Shown piece after piece: positions 33,347 to 43,063 of a stretch of DNA of 61,134 nt. Position numbers and translations under genes: made by a program. The DNA lies in assembly GCA_964461135.1 (NCBI GenBank), contig CAYWTB010000020.1:1-61134 (forward strand). Reading direction: 5' to 3'. Numbering within the stretch: the stretch's first letter is position 1; the number at the start of each line of letters is the position of its first letter. The notes under the pieces are model-generated. The model did no database searches, was not told the origin of the DNA, and saw only the letters and a program-made list of their open reading frames with translations. This stretch comes from RQOF01 sp964461135. GTDB taxonomy: Bacteria > Calditrichota > Calditrichia > RBG-13-44-9.

Positions 33347-35737
33347 ATGATAAAGATAGATCGAAACCGTGAATCAATTGTGATTCCGGGAAGCATACCT
33401 ATAATTCCCGTCAGAAATACGGTATTTTTCCCTCATCAGTTTATTCCTCTGGCCATTGGCAGGCAGAAATCAGTTAAACTGATAGAGGATGCCGTTAAGG
33501 GAAATGGTATTATAGGAGTTGTATCTCAAAAAGATGGGACTATTGATAATCCCACTCCGGCTGATTTAAACAAAATTGGCACAATTGCCAGAATTCTTAA
33601 AGTGATTGATTTACCCGACGGAAGCAAAAGTGCTTTCATTCAAGGAATAACACGTTTTGAGGTTAAAACTTTTATACAGACTGAGCCGTATTTTGTGGCA
33701 GCCCTTGAAGTTAAAGATGATATTAATCCAAAGGAACCGCTAAAGATTGATGCGTTTGCCACAAACCTGAAGAATATTTTTCAACAGGCTGCAGAACTGG
33801 CTCCGGAGATCACCAGCGAACATCAGGCTATGATAGCTAATGTGCAGGAACCCGGTATTGTGGCCGATATGGTTATTGCATTCTCAAACATTTCGGTGGC
33901 TGAGAAACAGGAAGTATTGGAAACATTTGAAGTGGAAAATCGGCTGAACCGTGCAACCTACATCTTTAATAAGTATTTACAGACACTGGAATTAGGCAAG
34001 AAAATCCAGAACGAGGTTCAGGATGAAATCAGTAAAAGTCAGAGGGAAATGTATCTCCGCCAGCAGCTAAAAGCCATCCAGAAAGAACTGGGTGAATATG
34101 ATGAAACCAGTGATGTTGGAGAAATGAAGAAAAAACTTGACGAGGCCAATCTACCGGAGGAAGTCCAAAAAGTTGCTGAAAAAGAACTGGACCGCTTAAG
34201 TCGTATGCATCCCGCCTCAGCTGAATATACAGTATCACGCAGTTATCTGGACTGGGTGGTTGAACTCCCCTGGAATAAAAGTACGGAAGATAATCTAAAT
34301 ATTGAATCCGTTCAGAAAAAACTAAATAATGATCATTATGGCCTGGAAAAGGTTAAAAACCGAATCCTGGAATATCTGGCGGTAAGAAAACTGAAAAATG
34401 ACATGCACGGACCGATTCTTTGCTTTGTTGGTCCTCCGGGAGTAGGGAAGACTTCCCTGGGCCGTTCAATTGCAGATGCCATGGGACGGAAATTCGTAAG
34501 GATTTCCCTGGGTGGAGTTCGCGATGAAGCGGAAATTCGCGGTCACAGGCGCACTTATATCGGTGCCCTTCCCGGACGAATTATCCAGGGAATAAAACGG
34601 GCCGGTTCTAATAATCCCGTCTTTATGCTGGACGAAATTGATAAAGTTGGAGCCGATTTCCGGGGAGATCCATCGGCTGCCCTGTTGGAAGTCCTCGATC
34701 CCGAACAAAACAACAGTTTCAGTGATCACTATCTGGAAGTTGCCTTTGACCTTTCCAAGGTGATGTTTATCGCCACCGCAAATATACCGGATACTATTAT
34801 TCCGGCATTGAGGGACCGTATGGAGGTTATTGAGATTCCCAGTTATGTGGAAGAAGAGAAGGTTGAGATTGCCAAAAGATTTCTGGTTCCCAAACAAATA
34901 AAAGAACATGGATTAAAATCCAATCAAATAGAATTCAGTGATGAGTCACTTCACACAATCATCAATTCCTTCACACGTGAGGCGGGCGTACGTAATCTGG
35001 AACGTCAGATTGCGACCATCAGCCGGGGTGTGGCCAAGGAAGTGGCTTCGGGAAATAAACACAGGTTCAGAATTAATAAAGAAGATGTATCAAATTTTCT
35101 TGGTCCTATCAAATACTATAGTGACGTGGCCGAAAGAATCGACGAACCGGGAATTGTGACAGGATTGGCCTGGACTCCCATGGGCGGCGATATTCTATTT
35201 ATTGAAGCCTCTAAAATGCCCGGAAAGGGGAATCTGATTCTCACCGGTCAGCTGGGAGATGTAATGAAGGAATCAGCCAAGGCGGCAATGAGTTATATAC
35301 GAGCCCACGGAAAACAATTCCATCTGGATGAAAATTTCCAGGAAAAACTGGATATTCATATTCACGTTCCAGCCGGTGCAATTCCCAAAGATGGCCCGTC
35401 AGCAGGCGTAACCCTGTTTACAGCTTTGTTGTCACTGCTCACCGAACAGAAGGTTCGCAATGATATAGCTATGACGGGTGAAATTACTATGCGCGGTAAG
35501 ATATTGCCCGTTGGTGGGATCAAGGAAAAAGTACTGGCAGCACATCGTGCAGGGATCAGAACAGTGATTTTACCGGATAAGAGTAAATCTGAGATTGTGG
35601 AAATTCCGGAAATGGTACGCAAAGAAATGAAGTTCATTTATGTAAAAAACATGGACGATGTCGTTAAAAACGCATTCAGAAAGAAAAAATCTTCCATAAA
35701 GGAAGATGATTTGCTGACGACGCATGCCCAGGCATAA
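33347..35737 (+). CDS. lon: ATP-dependent Lon protease
   Basis: 796 aa from ATG 33347; a GTG at 33338 would add three residues. N-terminal LON substrate domain (IPIIPVRNTVFFPHQFIPL), AAA+ module with Walker A GPPGVGKTS (about 362-370) and Walker B PVFMLDEIDK, and a C-terminal serine/lysine protease domain with Ser685 in PKDGPSAGV and Lys in the LPVGGIKEKVLAAHRAGI segment. It degrades misfolded and regulatory proteins in the cytosol. Length and motifs are full. It is followed 37 bp later by a CbpA-type co-chaperone, making a protein quality-control pair. Confidence 0.97.
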   Translation: MIKIDRNRESIVIPGSIPIIPVRNTVFFPHQFIPLAIGRQKSVKLIEDAVKGNGIIGVVSQKDGTIDNPTPADLNKIGTIARILKVIDLPDGSKSAFIQGITRFEVKTFIQTEPYFVAALEVKDDINPKEPLKIDAFATNLKNIFQQAAELAPEITSEHQAMIANVQEPGIVADMVIAFSNISVAEKQEVLETFEVENRLNRATYIFNKYLQTLELGKKIQNEVQDEISKSQREMYLRQQLKAIQKELGEYDETSDVGEMKKKLDEANLPEEVQKVAEKELDRLSRMHPASAEYTVSRSYLDWVVELPWNKSTEDNLNIESVQKKLNNDHYGLEKVKNRILEYLAVRKLKNDMHGPILCFVGPPGVGKTSLGRSIADAMGRKFVRISLGGVRDEAEIRGHRRTYIGALPGRIIQGIKRAGSNNPVFMLDEIDKVGADFRGDPSAALLEVLDPEQNNSFSDHYLEVAFDLSKVMFIATANIPDTIIPALRDRMEVIEIPSYVEEEKVEIAKRFLVPKQIKEHGLKSNQIEFSDESLHTIINSFTREAGVRNLERQIATISRGVAKEVASGNKHRFRINKEDVSNFLGPIKYYSDVAERIDEPGIVTGLAWTPMGGDILFIEASKMPGKGNLILTGQLGDVMKESAKAAMSYIRAHGKQFHLDENFQEKLDIHIHVPAGAIPKDGPSAGVTLFTALLSLLTEQKVRNDIAMTGEITMRGKILPVGGIKEKVLAAHRAGIRTVILPDKSKSEIVEIPEMVRKEMKFIYVKNMDDVVKNAFRKKKSSIKEDDLLTTHAQA

Positions 35738-35774
35738 AATGAAGAAAGTCTGTATGGGGTAATAGTTATATATC

Positions 35775-36734
35775 ATGGATCCAAAAAAAGATTATTATAA
35801 AATATTAGGAGTAAATGAGAACGCCAGTTCTGACGTGATCAAAAAGGCTTACAGAAAATTAGCCAAGGAGTATCATCCGGACACTCATGCTGGAGATAAG
35901 AAAGCAGAGGAGAGTTTTAAGAATATCAGCGAGGCCTATTCCATCCTGAAAGACCCCAAAAAACGTCAGGAATATGATCTCATGAGAAAAAATCCATTCG
36001 TCAGTGGTCAGCCAGGTGCCGGGGGATATGGATTCCGTGATTTCGGTGATCAAAGTGGAGGTGGGTTCCGGGTTAATTTTGGTGGCAGTGGTGCAGGTGG
36101 TTCATTTGGCCTGGATGATCTTCTGGGAAACTTTTTTGGATTCAACCGGCAGACAGGAGGATCAGGGTTTGGCTTTGGGGGAGATCCATTCTCTCAAAGC
36201 CATACCAGATCCCGTCGTAAAGGTACCGATTATCAGGCAACCATTACCATTCCTTTCGAAGAGGCGGCCCGCGGGGGGGAAACCTACGTGCAAACACCTG
36301 GCGGGAAACAGGTAAAATTAAAAATACAGCCCGGAACTGAAGATGGGAAAAAGGTCAGAATGACCGGTTACGGTTCACCTGCTTCAAATGGTGGAATAGC
36401 AGGTGATTTATATATTACCATTCATGTAGCAAAGCATCCCAGGTTTGAACGAAAAGGTAAGGATATTTATTCCACTGAAGAAATCAATTTTGCCCAGGCA
36501 TTTTTAGGCACTGAAATTGAAGTAACAACTATTAATGATAAGAAAGTAAAACTTAAAATTCCGGCCGGAACCAACAGTGGAAAAATTTTCCGTTTGAAAA
36601 AACTGGGAATTCAAAGCCCCAAAGGCACAGGCGATCACTATGTTAAAATAATGATCACTTCCCCCCGAAATATTAGCAACCGCGCGAAAAAGACTTTTGA
36701 GGAATGGGCAAGAAATGCAGGTCTCCTGTCATAA
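35775..36734 (+). CDS. cbpA: DnaJ-type co-chaperone of the CbpA subfamily
   Basis: 319 aa. J domain at residues 4-70 with the HPD motif (EYHPDTHAG), then a long Gly/Phe-rich linker (about 75-150) and two C-terminal substrate-binding beta domains (TIPFEEAARGGE, VKLKIQPGTEDGKKVRM, IPAGTNSGKIFRLK). The four CxxCxGxG zinc repeats of DnaJ are absent, so it is a type II (CbpA) protein. It delivers substrates to DnaK and stimulates its ATPase. DnaK is not in the window. Confidence 0.94.
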   Translation: MDPKKDYYKILGVNENASSDVIKKAYRKLAKEYHPDTHAGDKKAEESFKNISEAYSILKDPKKRQEYDLMRKNPFVSGQPGAGGYGFRDFGDQSGGGFRVNFGGSGAGGSFGLDDLLGNFFGFNRQTGGSGFGFGGDPFSQSHTRSRRKGTDYQATITIPFEEAARGGETYVQTPGGKQVKLKIQPGTEDGKKVRMTGYGSPASNGGIAGDLYITIHVAKHPRFERKGKDIYSTEEINFAQAFLGTEIEVTTINDKKVKLKIPAGTNSGKIFRLKKLGIQSPKGTGDHYVKIMITSPRNISNRAKKTFEEWARNAGLLS

Positions 36735-36797
36735 ATCTCACAATTGCGCATCTCTAAACAAGCTTTATTTAATATAAAATGGAACCCATAAGCCTTC

Positions 36798-37298
36798 ATG
36801 ATTGAAGAGAATAAGAGGAATATTTTCATTATTGATGCCATGCTTAAGGGCCTGGCCAGGTGGTTGCGAATTTTGGGATTTGATGCACCGGTAATAAAAG
36901 AAATAGAGGAAGTACATCAATTTTTGAAACAACACCCCGCAGCGGTATTTATAACTGCCAGTCCAGCACATCATACACTTTTCGAAAGCTATAATTCCTA
37001 CCTGATAAGGGAGCAAAAAATTTCCGATCAATTACACCAAATGCATGAAAAGTATGATATCTTCCGGAACATGCAACTATTATCCAGGTGCAGTATCTGC
37101 AATGTTCCGCTGCAGGAGGTTACAAAAGAGGAAATTGAACATGTGGTTCCGGATAAAGTCAGTAAAACGTTCAACCACTTCAGCAGATGCCCTCAATGCC
37201 ACCGTGTTTATTGGTCGGGCGGACACGTAATACGTATGATCGACAAACTGAAACGATCAGGTATTCCTCTTTCAACCAATCAATTGAATCATAACTGA
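36798..37298 (+). CDS. Mut7-C RNase-domain-like protein with degenerate active site
   Basis: 166 aa. Start of the Mut7-C PIN fold is clear (FIIDAMLKGLARWLRILGFD, about residues 10-29). The later acidic LTRD segment expected for the active site reads FITASPAHH. The C-terminal half carries the family's zinc ribbon: CSICNVPL and CPQCHRVYW. PIN-type nucleases need three or four acidic residues; with the second cluster lost, catalysis may be impaired. It sits between cbpA and a peptidase on the same strand but with no obvious functional link. Confidence 0.8.
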   Translation: MIEENKRNIFIIDAMLKGLARWLRILGFDAPVIKEIEEVHQFLKQHPAAVFITASPAHHTLFESYNSYLIREQKISDQLHQMHEKYDIFRNMQLLSRCSICNVPLQEVTKEEIEHVVPDKVSKTFNHFSRCPQCHRVYWSGGHVIRMIDKLKRSGIPLSTNQLNHN

Positions 37299-37401
37299 TT
37301 ACCCTGTATTAGCCTCCAACAAAATGATTTTTCATTTATTTATCTGATAATATTGGTTTAAATTTCATTATCTTGATTTAATAATGTAAAAAGGAGAAAT
37401 A

Positions 37402-38646
37402 ATGGCGGATGCACAGATTTTTGCAGAGGTTGAAAAGAAAATTGACGCTTTACGCAAAGAAATGATTGAATTTCAAAAGGCGATCACAGCAATTCCTGCA
37501 ATCAGCCCGGCCAGTGGGGGGACAGGTGAATGGGATAAGGTCATGTTTATTAAGGAATATCTTCAGCAAAAAGGTTTCTCCGGCATTGAACAGGTTGATG
37601 CTCCGGATTCACAGGCCAAGAATGGGAAACGACCCAATCTGGTCCTGCGCATGCCCGGTAAATCAAGTGAGAGAACGATATGGATTATGGCCCATGCCGA
37701 TGTGGTCCCGGAAGGCGACCTAAAAAAATGGAATACTGATCCTTTTAAGGTAATGGAAAAAGATGGTAAATTATATGGTCGAGGTACGGAAGACAATCAG
37801 CAAAGCCTAACCAGCGCAGTATTTACTGCCATTGCTTTCAAAGAGTTAAATTTAAAACCCGAATATAATTTAAATATCATACTGGTTGCAGATGAAGAAA
37901 CCGGATCAAAGTACGGGTTGGGTTATCTCCTGGAACATCATAAAAACTGGTTCAAGAAGGAGGACATTATAATTGTACCGGATTCAGGATTATCTGATGC
38001 CACTCAGATTGAGGTGGCTGAGAAAGGTATCGTCTGGATAAAATTTACTACTAAAGGTAAACAGTGTCATGCCAGCCTGCCGGCTCAGGGCATAAATGCC
38101 TTTAAAGCCGCATCCAATCTGGTTGTAAAACTTCAGCAGTTGTATAAAATATTTGATAAACATAATCCTGTGTTTGAACCCCCCATGAGCACCTTTGAAC
38201 CAACCAAAAAAGAAGCTAACGTCCCCAATGTCAATACCATTGCCGGCGAAGATGTGTTTTATTTCGACTGCCGTCTGCTGCCGGAATATAAAGTAGATCA
38301 AGTCCTGGCCGAAATACAAAAAATGTGTCATGAGGTGGAAAAGGAATTCGGAGTTCAGATTGAATTTGAAACCACCCAGCAAGAAGACGCCGCGCCGGCT
38401 ACTCCGGCGGATTCACCGGTAGTAAAAAAACTGAAAAAGGCAGTAAACGCAATCTACGGGGTGGATGCTAAGCCGATGGGAATTGGCGGTGGGACAGTAG
38501 CTGCTGTCTTCCGTCGGGCGGGATTCTGGGCTGCCGTATGGTCAAAGATCGATGATGTATGCCATCAACCAAACGAATACTGTGTTATTGATAATATGGT
38601 TGATGACGCCAAGGTATTTGCTAATATCTGTTTGCAAAACGATTGA
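37402..38646 (+). CDS. M20 family metallopeptidase (dipeptidase/ArgE-like)
   Basis: 414 aa, AAAAAGGAG before the ATG. Metal ligands and catalytic residues of clan MH are visible: His/Asp in MAHADVVPEG (about 94-103), the bridging Asp in GRGTEDNQQS, catalytic Glu pair in ADEETGSKYG, and a late His in DDVCHQPNEY. A dimerisation lid lies at about 200-320. M20 enzymes cleave dipeptides or N-acyl amino acids with two zinc ions. No signal peptide, so cytosolic. It is convergent with the downstream phosphodiesterase. Confidence 0.9.
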   Translation: MADAQIFAEVEKKIDALRKEMIEFQKAITAIPAISPASGGTGEWDKVMFIKEYLQQKGFSGIEQVDAPDSQAKNGKRPNLVLRMPGKSSERTIWIMAHADVVPEGDLKKWNTDPFKVMEKDGKLYGRGTEDNQQSLTSAVFTAIAFKELNLKPEYNLNIILVADEETGSKYGLGYLLEHHKNWFKKEDIIIVPDSGLSDATQIEVAEKGIVWIKFTTKGKQCHASLPAQGINAFKAASNLVVKLQQLYKIFDKHNPVFEPPMSTFEPTKKEANVPNVNTIAGEDVFYFDCRLLPEYKVDQVLAEIQKMCHEVEKEFGVQIEFETTQQEDAAPATPADSPVVKKLKKAVNAIYGVDAKPMGIGGGTVAAVFRRAGFWAAVWSKIDDVCHQPNEYCVIDNMVDDAKVFANICLQND

Positions 38647-38666
38647 TAAAAGTCTCTGATAATCAA

Positions 38667-39674
38667 CTATTTAACATAAGGGGTGAACGGTAGATTCGCC
38701 CCCTTTTCCTGAAACTGATTAACCAGATTGTTCTCCCGATTTAATGTCATAATTGCTTTTGAAGCTAAAGGAATATTATCGGTTGCCAGCACATCCGCTC
38801 CCTTCTTTAAAACCTCTAAATAAACTTTTATACCCCGTTTCTCCGCAGCCCGGTCAATATTATGCATGGTTCCCAGTATGGACCGAATGCCCAACTGGTG
38901 AAGCATCCAATAGACTTCACTCCCGGGTTCTGTTACACCCACATAAATAAGCAGGCGGTCGGGATCGATACCGGCATCCAGAATCCGTTGAACACCTTCT
39001 CTGGTATGTGCGGCTGCTGAAATCATCAGACCAGGATGAATGGCAGCATAATTTTGCAGTTGTCCAAGGGTGTAGGTGATAACCAGGACACAACTGAAAG
39101 CATCATTTTTTTGCAGGATTTCATTTATCTCCCACGGTTGAACATCACTTTTAACATCCAATTCCAGAATAGCACGTCCTTTGGCCCATACAAGTGCCTC
39201 TTGCAGTGAAGGAATTTTATAATCAGTAATTTTCCCGCCAGGGTCCACCAGAGTCAGCTTACGCAATTCTTTAAAGCTATATTCATGAATATTACCCCGG
39301 CCAGTGGTGGTCCGGCTGATTCCCTCATCATGCATTAAAACCAGAATACTGTCTTTTGTTCGCCTTACATCACATTCAATCAGGCAGGGTGCATATTTCA
39401 GGGAGTGTTGAAAAGTTTCCAGGCAATTTTCAGGATATCCAGGCTCAGGTCCACCCCGATGGGCTGCCACCAATGGTGCGCTGTTTGGAGAATAATTCAG
39501 ATACTGTTGTAACAACAAAACATTTTTGAAATGAACATAATAATATTCGTTTCCAAAGAAACCCTGAATATAGGGTAAAATAACCAAAATGATAAACACA
39601 AACAGCAGAACCGCACCCACAGTTTTTTTCATCTGAATCCCAGGTCTGATTAATTTCTTCTGCATATTAAACAA
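38667..39674 (-). CDS. Glycerophosphodiester phosphodiesterase family protein
   Basis: 335 aa. An N-terminal membrane anchor (GAVLLFVFIILVILPYIQGFF) precedes the GDPD barrel. Catalytic HRGG (VAAHRGG), ENCLETF, ECDVRR and LMHDEGISRTTTG match the family's two-His metal site. It hydrolyses glycerophosphodiesters to glycerol-3-phosphate and an alcohol, outside the cytoplasm given the anchor. That could feed phosphate scavenging, although no Pho-type box was seen upstream. Confidence 0.9.
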   Translation of the reverse strand: MFNMQKKLIRPGIQMKKTVGAVLLFVFIILVILPYIQGFFGNEYYYVHFKNVLLLQQYLNYSPNSAPLVAAHRGGPEPGYPENCLETFQHSLKYAPCLIECDVRRTKDSILVLMHDEGISRTTTGRGNIHEYSFKELRKLTLVDPGGKITDYKIPSLQEALVWAKGRAILELDVKSDVQPWEINEILQKNDAFSCVLVITYTLGQLQNYAAIHPGLMISAAAHTREGVQRILDAGIDPDRLLIYVGVTEPGSEVYWMLHQLGIRSILGTMHNIDRAAEKRGIKVYLEVLKKGADVLATDNIPLASKAIMTLNRENNLVNQFQEKGANLPFTPYVK

Positions 39675-39908
39675 CCTTATACTTTGCGGCCGGTCCTGAC
39701 CTCAAAGTGCTAATATTATTCACTTCAATCCCCAAAAGAATCAAGTTGTTTTTCATTATCACTATGTTATTAAATAATATAACATCATAAGAAGTTCAGG
39801 GTAACAATGAATTGTTGACTAATTTTCCGATAGCAAGCTCTTCGGAAATTTTACCCGGTCAGTTCAAATATTACTTCATCTTCCGGAGTGTAGTCATTAA
39901 TGGATGAT

Positions 39909-40355
39909 TTATTCAAAAATATCCTCTTTTGGAATCCCTTTAATAGCATTTTTACTTGACCACAGACTAAAAATGAAATAAAAAAACAGAACAACGCCCC
40001 AGATTCCCATGATGCCAAAAATTTGATGAATATTTTCAAATTTTAATGTGAAGTGTGTCCAGCATTTCTCTCCCCCGCGGCGTTGAAGAATAGTAATTCC
40101 GGCCAGACCCCACTCACTCTGGGCCAGGTCAAATTCAACCATTTCCAGCTCAGGATATATTCTGAGAGTGCGATAAAGACTTTGTTTTTCATATGTGATA
40201 GTATTATTTGAATTAGTTTCAATGAATTCTTTAATCTCACTAACATATTCAGGTTGATCTTTTAATGATAGGAACAGCCAGAGTGTCAATTGATCTTTTT
40301 TATAGGTCACTTCATATGCTTTCAGAAATGGTTGTTTATAAGTTTTCCGGTTCAT
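39909..40355 (-). CDS. Uncharacterised 148-residue membrane-anchored protein
   Basis: 148 aa. A mostly hydrophilic N-terminal 110 residues (KAYEVTYKKDQLTLWLFLSL, YRTLRIYPELEMVEFDLAQS) is followed by one hydrophobic helix (IMGIWGVVLFFYFIFSLW) and a short charged tail. No family recognised. It stands alone between the phosphodiesterase and a symporter-associated small protein, with about 240 bp upstream lacking any obvious gene. Coding is moderately supported by length and the plausible membrane topology. Confidence 0.5.
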   Translation of the reverse strand: MNRKTYKQPFLKAYEVTYKKDQLTLWLFLSLKDQPEYVSEIKEFIETNSNNTITYEKQSLYRTLRIYPELEMVEFDLAQSEWGLAGITILQRRGGEKCWTHFTLKFENIHQIFGIMGIWGVVLFFYFIFSLWSSKNAIKGIPKEDIFE

Positions 40356-40599
40356 ATAGACAAATTTTTTGAGCTAAATTGTCAGATTGAATTTTAGAAT
40401 GAATTCGACGGGAGTTGTCAAGATCATGATTACGAAAAGACTGTTTACTGATCCGTAAATCTTTCACATCACTCCTAAATATTATATGGTAATGTCCTGA
40501 GTACAATCAAAGGGAGTAAATACATGACTTCAATTTTAATGCGGTAGGAATGAATACTCCTGCTGGTCAGGACCAGTTACAAATTGATGTAATCAAGAA

Positions 40600-40836
40600 T
40601 TATGCGGACTTTTTTGATTTCTGCCATTTCAAACTGTTATAAAGAAAGATGGCACCGACAATAGCCATTATTGCTCCCCACCAGATGTCTGGATACAGGT
40701 GTTCCAATACGGTTTGAGTGTGTGCCGGCATCAGCCAGTAATAAATTCCCGTCAGGAAAATAATTACACCTATCACAGTCAGCATTAAACCTACGAAAAA
40801 CCAGATTGATTTCATCTCTTTTTTTGAGGATATCAT
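40600..40836 (-). CDS. Small two-helix membrane protein after the symporter
   Basis: 78 aa from ATG 40836, preceded by AAAAGGA at suitable distance; the longer reading overlaps the symporter gene. Two hydrophobic helices (IWFFVGLMLTVIGVIIFLTG and WWGAIMAIVGAIFLYN) flank a short loop. It begins 17 bp after the symporter stop, so they are likely co-transcribed. Small hydrophobic subunits accompany some SSS transporters, a possible role here. Confidence 0.65.
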   Translation of the reverse strand: MISSKKEMKSIWFFVGLMLTVIGVIIFLTGIYYWLMPAHTQTVLEHLYPDIWWGAIMAIVGAIFLYNSLKWQKSKKSA

Positions 40837-40853
40837 ATGACTATTCCTTTTCT

Positions 40854-42515
40854 CTACCAGAAATAGATATTTAATGCAATCAGGACGATTAAAGATATAA
40901 CGGCCCAAAATTCAGGCTTTTGCAGCATGGGTACCGGTTTTCCCGCAGTTTCCCGGGTTAGTCCTTTTACCAGTCCAATCAGCTCCTCTTCCGGTTTTTT
41001 CCGGGTGAACCAGCTGATAACAATCGTTACCACGAAACAGATCAGCCAGGCCCACCAGGCACGCCAGAAATTGGCAGCCATATCACTGGTTACATCAGAT
41101 AATGTAATCAAACTCTTACTGATCCAATCATACTTAACGGCCAGGAATAAGGTAAAGGAAGATCCCATACCGGCCAAAAGTCCCCAGAAGGCTCCGTTGG
41201 GGGTAATCCATTTCACAAACATACCCAGCAGCATGGTCGCAAAAAGCGGGGCATTCACCCATGAAAATATGGCCTGCATATAATCCATAATGGTGGGCAT
41301 GCTTTTGGCCCAGTAAGCGGTAACCACACTCAGCAGAATTCCCCCGATAGTGGCCACCCGTCCCATCCACAGAAGATGGGCGGATGAGGCATCCTTTTTG
41401 ATGACCGAGTGATAAATATCGTAGGTCCAGACGGTGTTAAAGGCGCTGATGTTTCCTGCCTGACCTGCCATAAAACCGGCCAGCAGTGCTGTAACACCCA
41501 GGCCCACCAGACCGGTCGGATAGTAGCGGGCAATCAACATGGGCAATGCCGAATCATAATTTATTTTATCCCCATCCATAAGCAAGGAAAATCCACTGGA
41601 GGGATCCCGGGAAAGAACCAGGGCGATAAGGCCGCCGATAATTACGATAAATGGCATGGCCATCTTAAAGAACGAAGCAATAATGGGCGCCATTCGTGCA
41701 GAGCGCATATCTTTTGCTGAAAACGCTCTTTGAACAACCAAAAAGTCAGTAGTCCAATAACCAAATGACAATACAAATCCAAGTCCCATAACGATTCCCG
41801 CCCATGTTACCATCATGCCATTTTGAGAAGGATCGGAAGAGGTTGACCAGAGGGCGGAATACGCCTCGGGAATTCTATTGAAAATCTCCTGCAGACTGCC
41901 AATTTCTACTATGCCCAGAACCGTCACCAAAAAAAGACCGAACCAGATCAGAAAAAACTGGATAATTTCTGTAAATATTGCTGACATGAGGCCACTGAGC
42001 GTAACATAAACCGCCACTGTAGCAGCAGACGCCCACATACTGACATCCCAATGCCAGCCCAGAAACGTATGAAGTACCAGGGCCATTGCATAAAGATTAA
42101 TCCCGGAGACCAGCACAGTCATAATACCAAATGCAATACCATTAAGGACGCGGGTTTTTTCATCAAACCGTAATTTTAGGTAACCGGGGATAGATTTAAT
42201 CCTGCTGCTGTAATAAAACGGCATCATATATATGGCCAGGAATAGCATGGCCGGAATGGCACCCACCCAGTAGAAATGTGCAACATACATTCCGTATTTA
42301 AAGGTATTTCCGGTCATTCCCAACAATTCCAGGGCACCAAGGTTTGCAGAAAGAAAAGCTAGACCGGCCACCCATGAGCTGTTTTTCCTTCCTGCCAGAA
42401 AAAAGTCCTCGTCACTTTTGGTATAGCGCTTGAGGTAAAAGCCGATGCTCAGTACAAACACAAAATAAATCAGTATAATCAGCCAATCAACACCAGTGAG
42501 TCCTATTGCTTGCAT
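40854..42515 (-). CDS. Sodium:solute symporter (SSS family)
   Basis: 553 aa with about 14 transmembrane helices. Family features: DWLIILIYFVFVLSIGFYLKR at the start, DEDFFLAGRKNSSWVAGLAFL, and NLGALELLGMTGNTFKYGM in helix 1-2, near the LeuT-fold sodium sites. The closest subgroup looks like SGLT/sugar-type members, but substrate cannot be assigned. It imports a solute with Na+. A small membrane protein follows directly. Confidence 0.92.
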   Translation of the reverse strand: MQAIGLTGVDWLIILIYFVFVLSIGFYLKRYTKSDEDFFLAGRKNSSWVAGLAFLSANLGALELLGMTGNTFKYGMYVAHFYWVGAIPAMLFLAIYMMPFYYSSRIKSIPGYLKLRFDEKTRVLNGIAFGIMTVLVSGINLYAMALVLHTFLGWHWDVSMWASAATVAVYVTLSGLMSAIFTEIIQFFLIWFGLFLVTVLGIVEIGSLQEIFNRIPEAYSALWSTSSDPSQNGMMVTWAGIVMGLGFVLSFGYWTTDFLVVQRAFSAKDMRSARMAPIIASFFKMAMPFIVIIGGLIALVLSRDPSSGFSLLMDGDKINYDSALPMLIARYYPTGLVGLGVTALLAGFMAGQAGNISAFNTVWTYDIYHSVIKKDASSAHLLWMGRVATIGGILLSVVTAYWAKSMPTIMDYMQAIFSWVNAPLFATMLLGMFVKWITPNGAFWGLLAGMGSSFTLFLAVKYDWISKSLITLSDVTSDMAANFWRAWWAWLICFVVTIVISWFTRKKPEEELIGLVKGLTRETAGKPVPMLQKPEFWAVISLIVLIALNIYFW

Positions 42516-42931
42516 AATATTTCAGCCCGTGCTTGTTAACACTGCAGTTAAAAATATATTTCGTTAATATACAGATAGAATCATTGCTAAATATTTAACA
42601 AAATTAAGGATAATAATTTTTTTCTACCCGATTTTGATAAATTCATCGAGAGATTTGATATTTTGATATAAGGTAAATACAAAAAGAGTTGCTGCATAAC
42701 AATAGTGATAAAACCATAAAACACAAATAATTAATTTTTTTTACTAAAATTGGCTTTTTTTATGTAAGAAAAACTCAGAAAGAAAAACCCGGGAGAATAA
42801 TCATCCATTGAATCAGAACAGAATTCCAGTCACTATTCTCACTGGTGAATCCATACCAATCAGTGGTCACTTACAACTTATAACTTACAACTTACAACTT
42901 ATAGCCTGTTACCTATTACTTGCCTTAAAAG
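42516..42931. other. Intergenic region between symporter promoter and tRNA-Ser
   Basis: About 415 bp, AT-rich, without a supported gene. The left part presumably holds the symporter promoter; the right part holds a heptanucleotide array. A possible 73-codon plus-strand reading runs antisense through the tRNA and is not real. Confidence 0.5.
42869..42903. repeat. Heptanucleotide tandem repeat (ACTTAYA)
   Basis: Five exact 7-base units: ACTTACA, ACTTATA, ACTTACA, ACTTACA, ACTTATA. The minus-strand core TRTAAGT matches the repeat at 18039-18080. It lies 28 bp beyond the 3' end of the tRNA gene. Confidence 0.8.
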
Positions 42932-43020
42932 CGGAGAGGGAGGGATTCGAACCCTCGGTCCCCCGCAAAGAGGACACGCGATTTCCAGTCGCGCCCGTTC
43001 GACCGCTCCGGCACCTCTCC
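42932..43020 (-). tRNA. tRNA-Ser (GGA anticodon)
   Basis: Read on the minus strand: acceptor GGAGAGG/CCTCTCC with discriminator G, anticodon stem CGCGA/TCGCG around loop CTGGAAA (anticodon GGA), a long variable arm as expected for a type II tRNA, and T arm GAGGGTTCGAATCCCTC. It decodes UCC/UCU serine codons. The 3' CCA is not encoded (CTT follows). Confidence 0.96.
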
Positions 43021-43063
43021 TGGTATTAAATCCTTAAAATCAAAATGCAAATATAAGAAAATT

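Noticed and set aside
39851..40039. 62-codon minus-strand frame overlapping the 148-aa gene
   Set aside because: Out of frame with the longer gene and without a ribosome site; considered as a frameshifted C-terminus but the longer gene ends naturally after its membrane helix.
42808..43029. Plus-strand 73-codon reading frame over the tRNA region
   Set aside because: It runs antisense through tRNA-Ser and a heptad repeat array; no ribosome site or family similarity.
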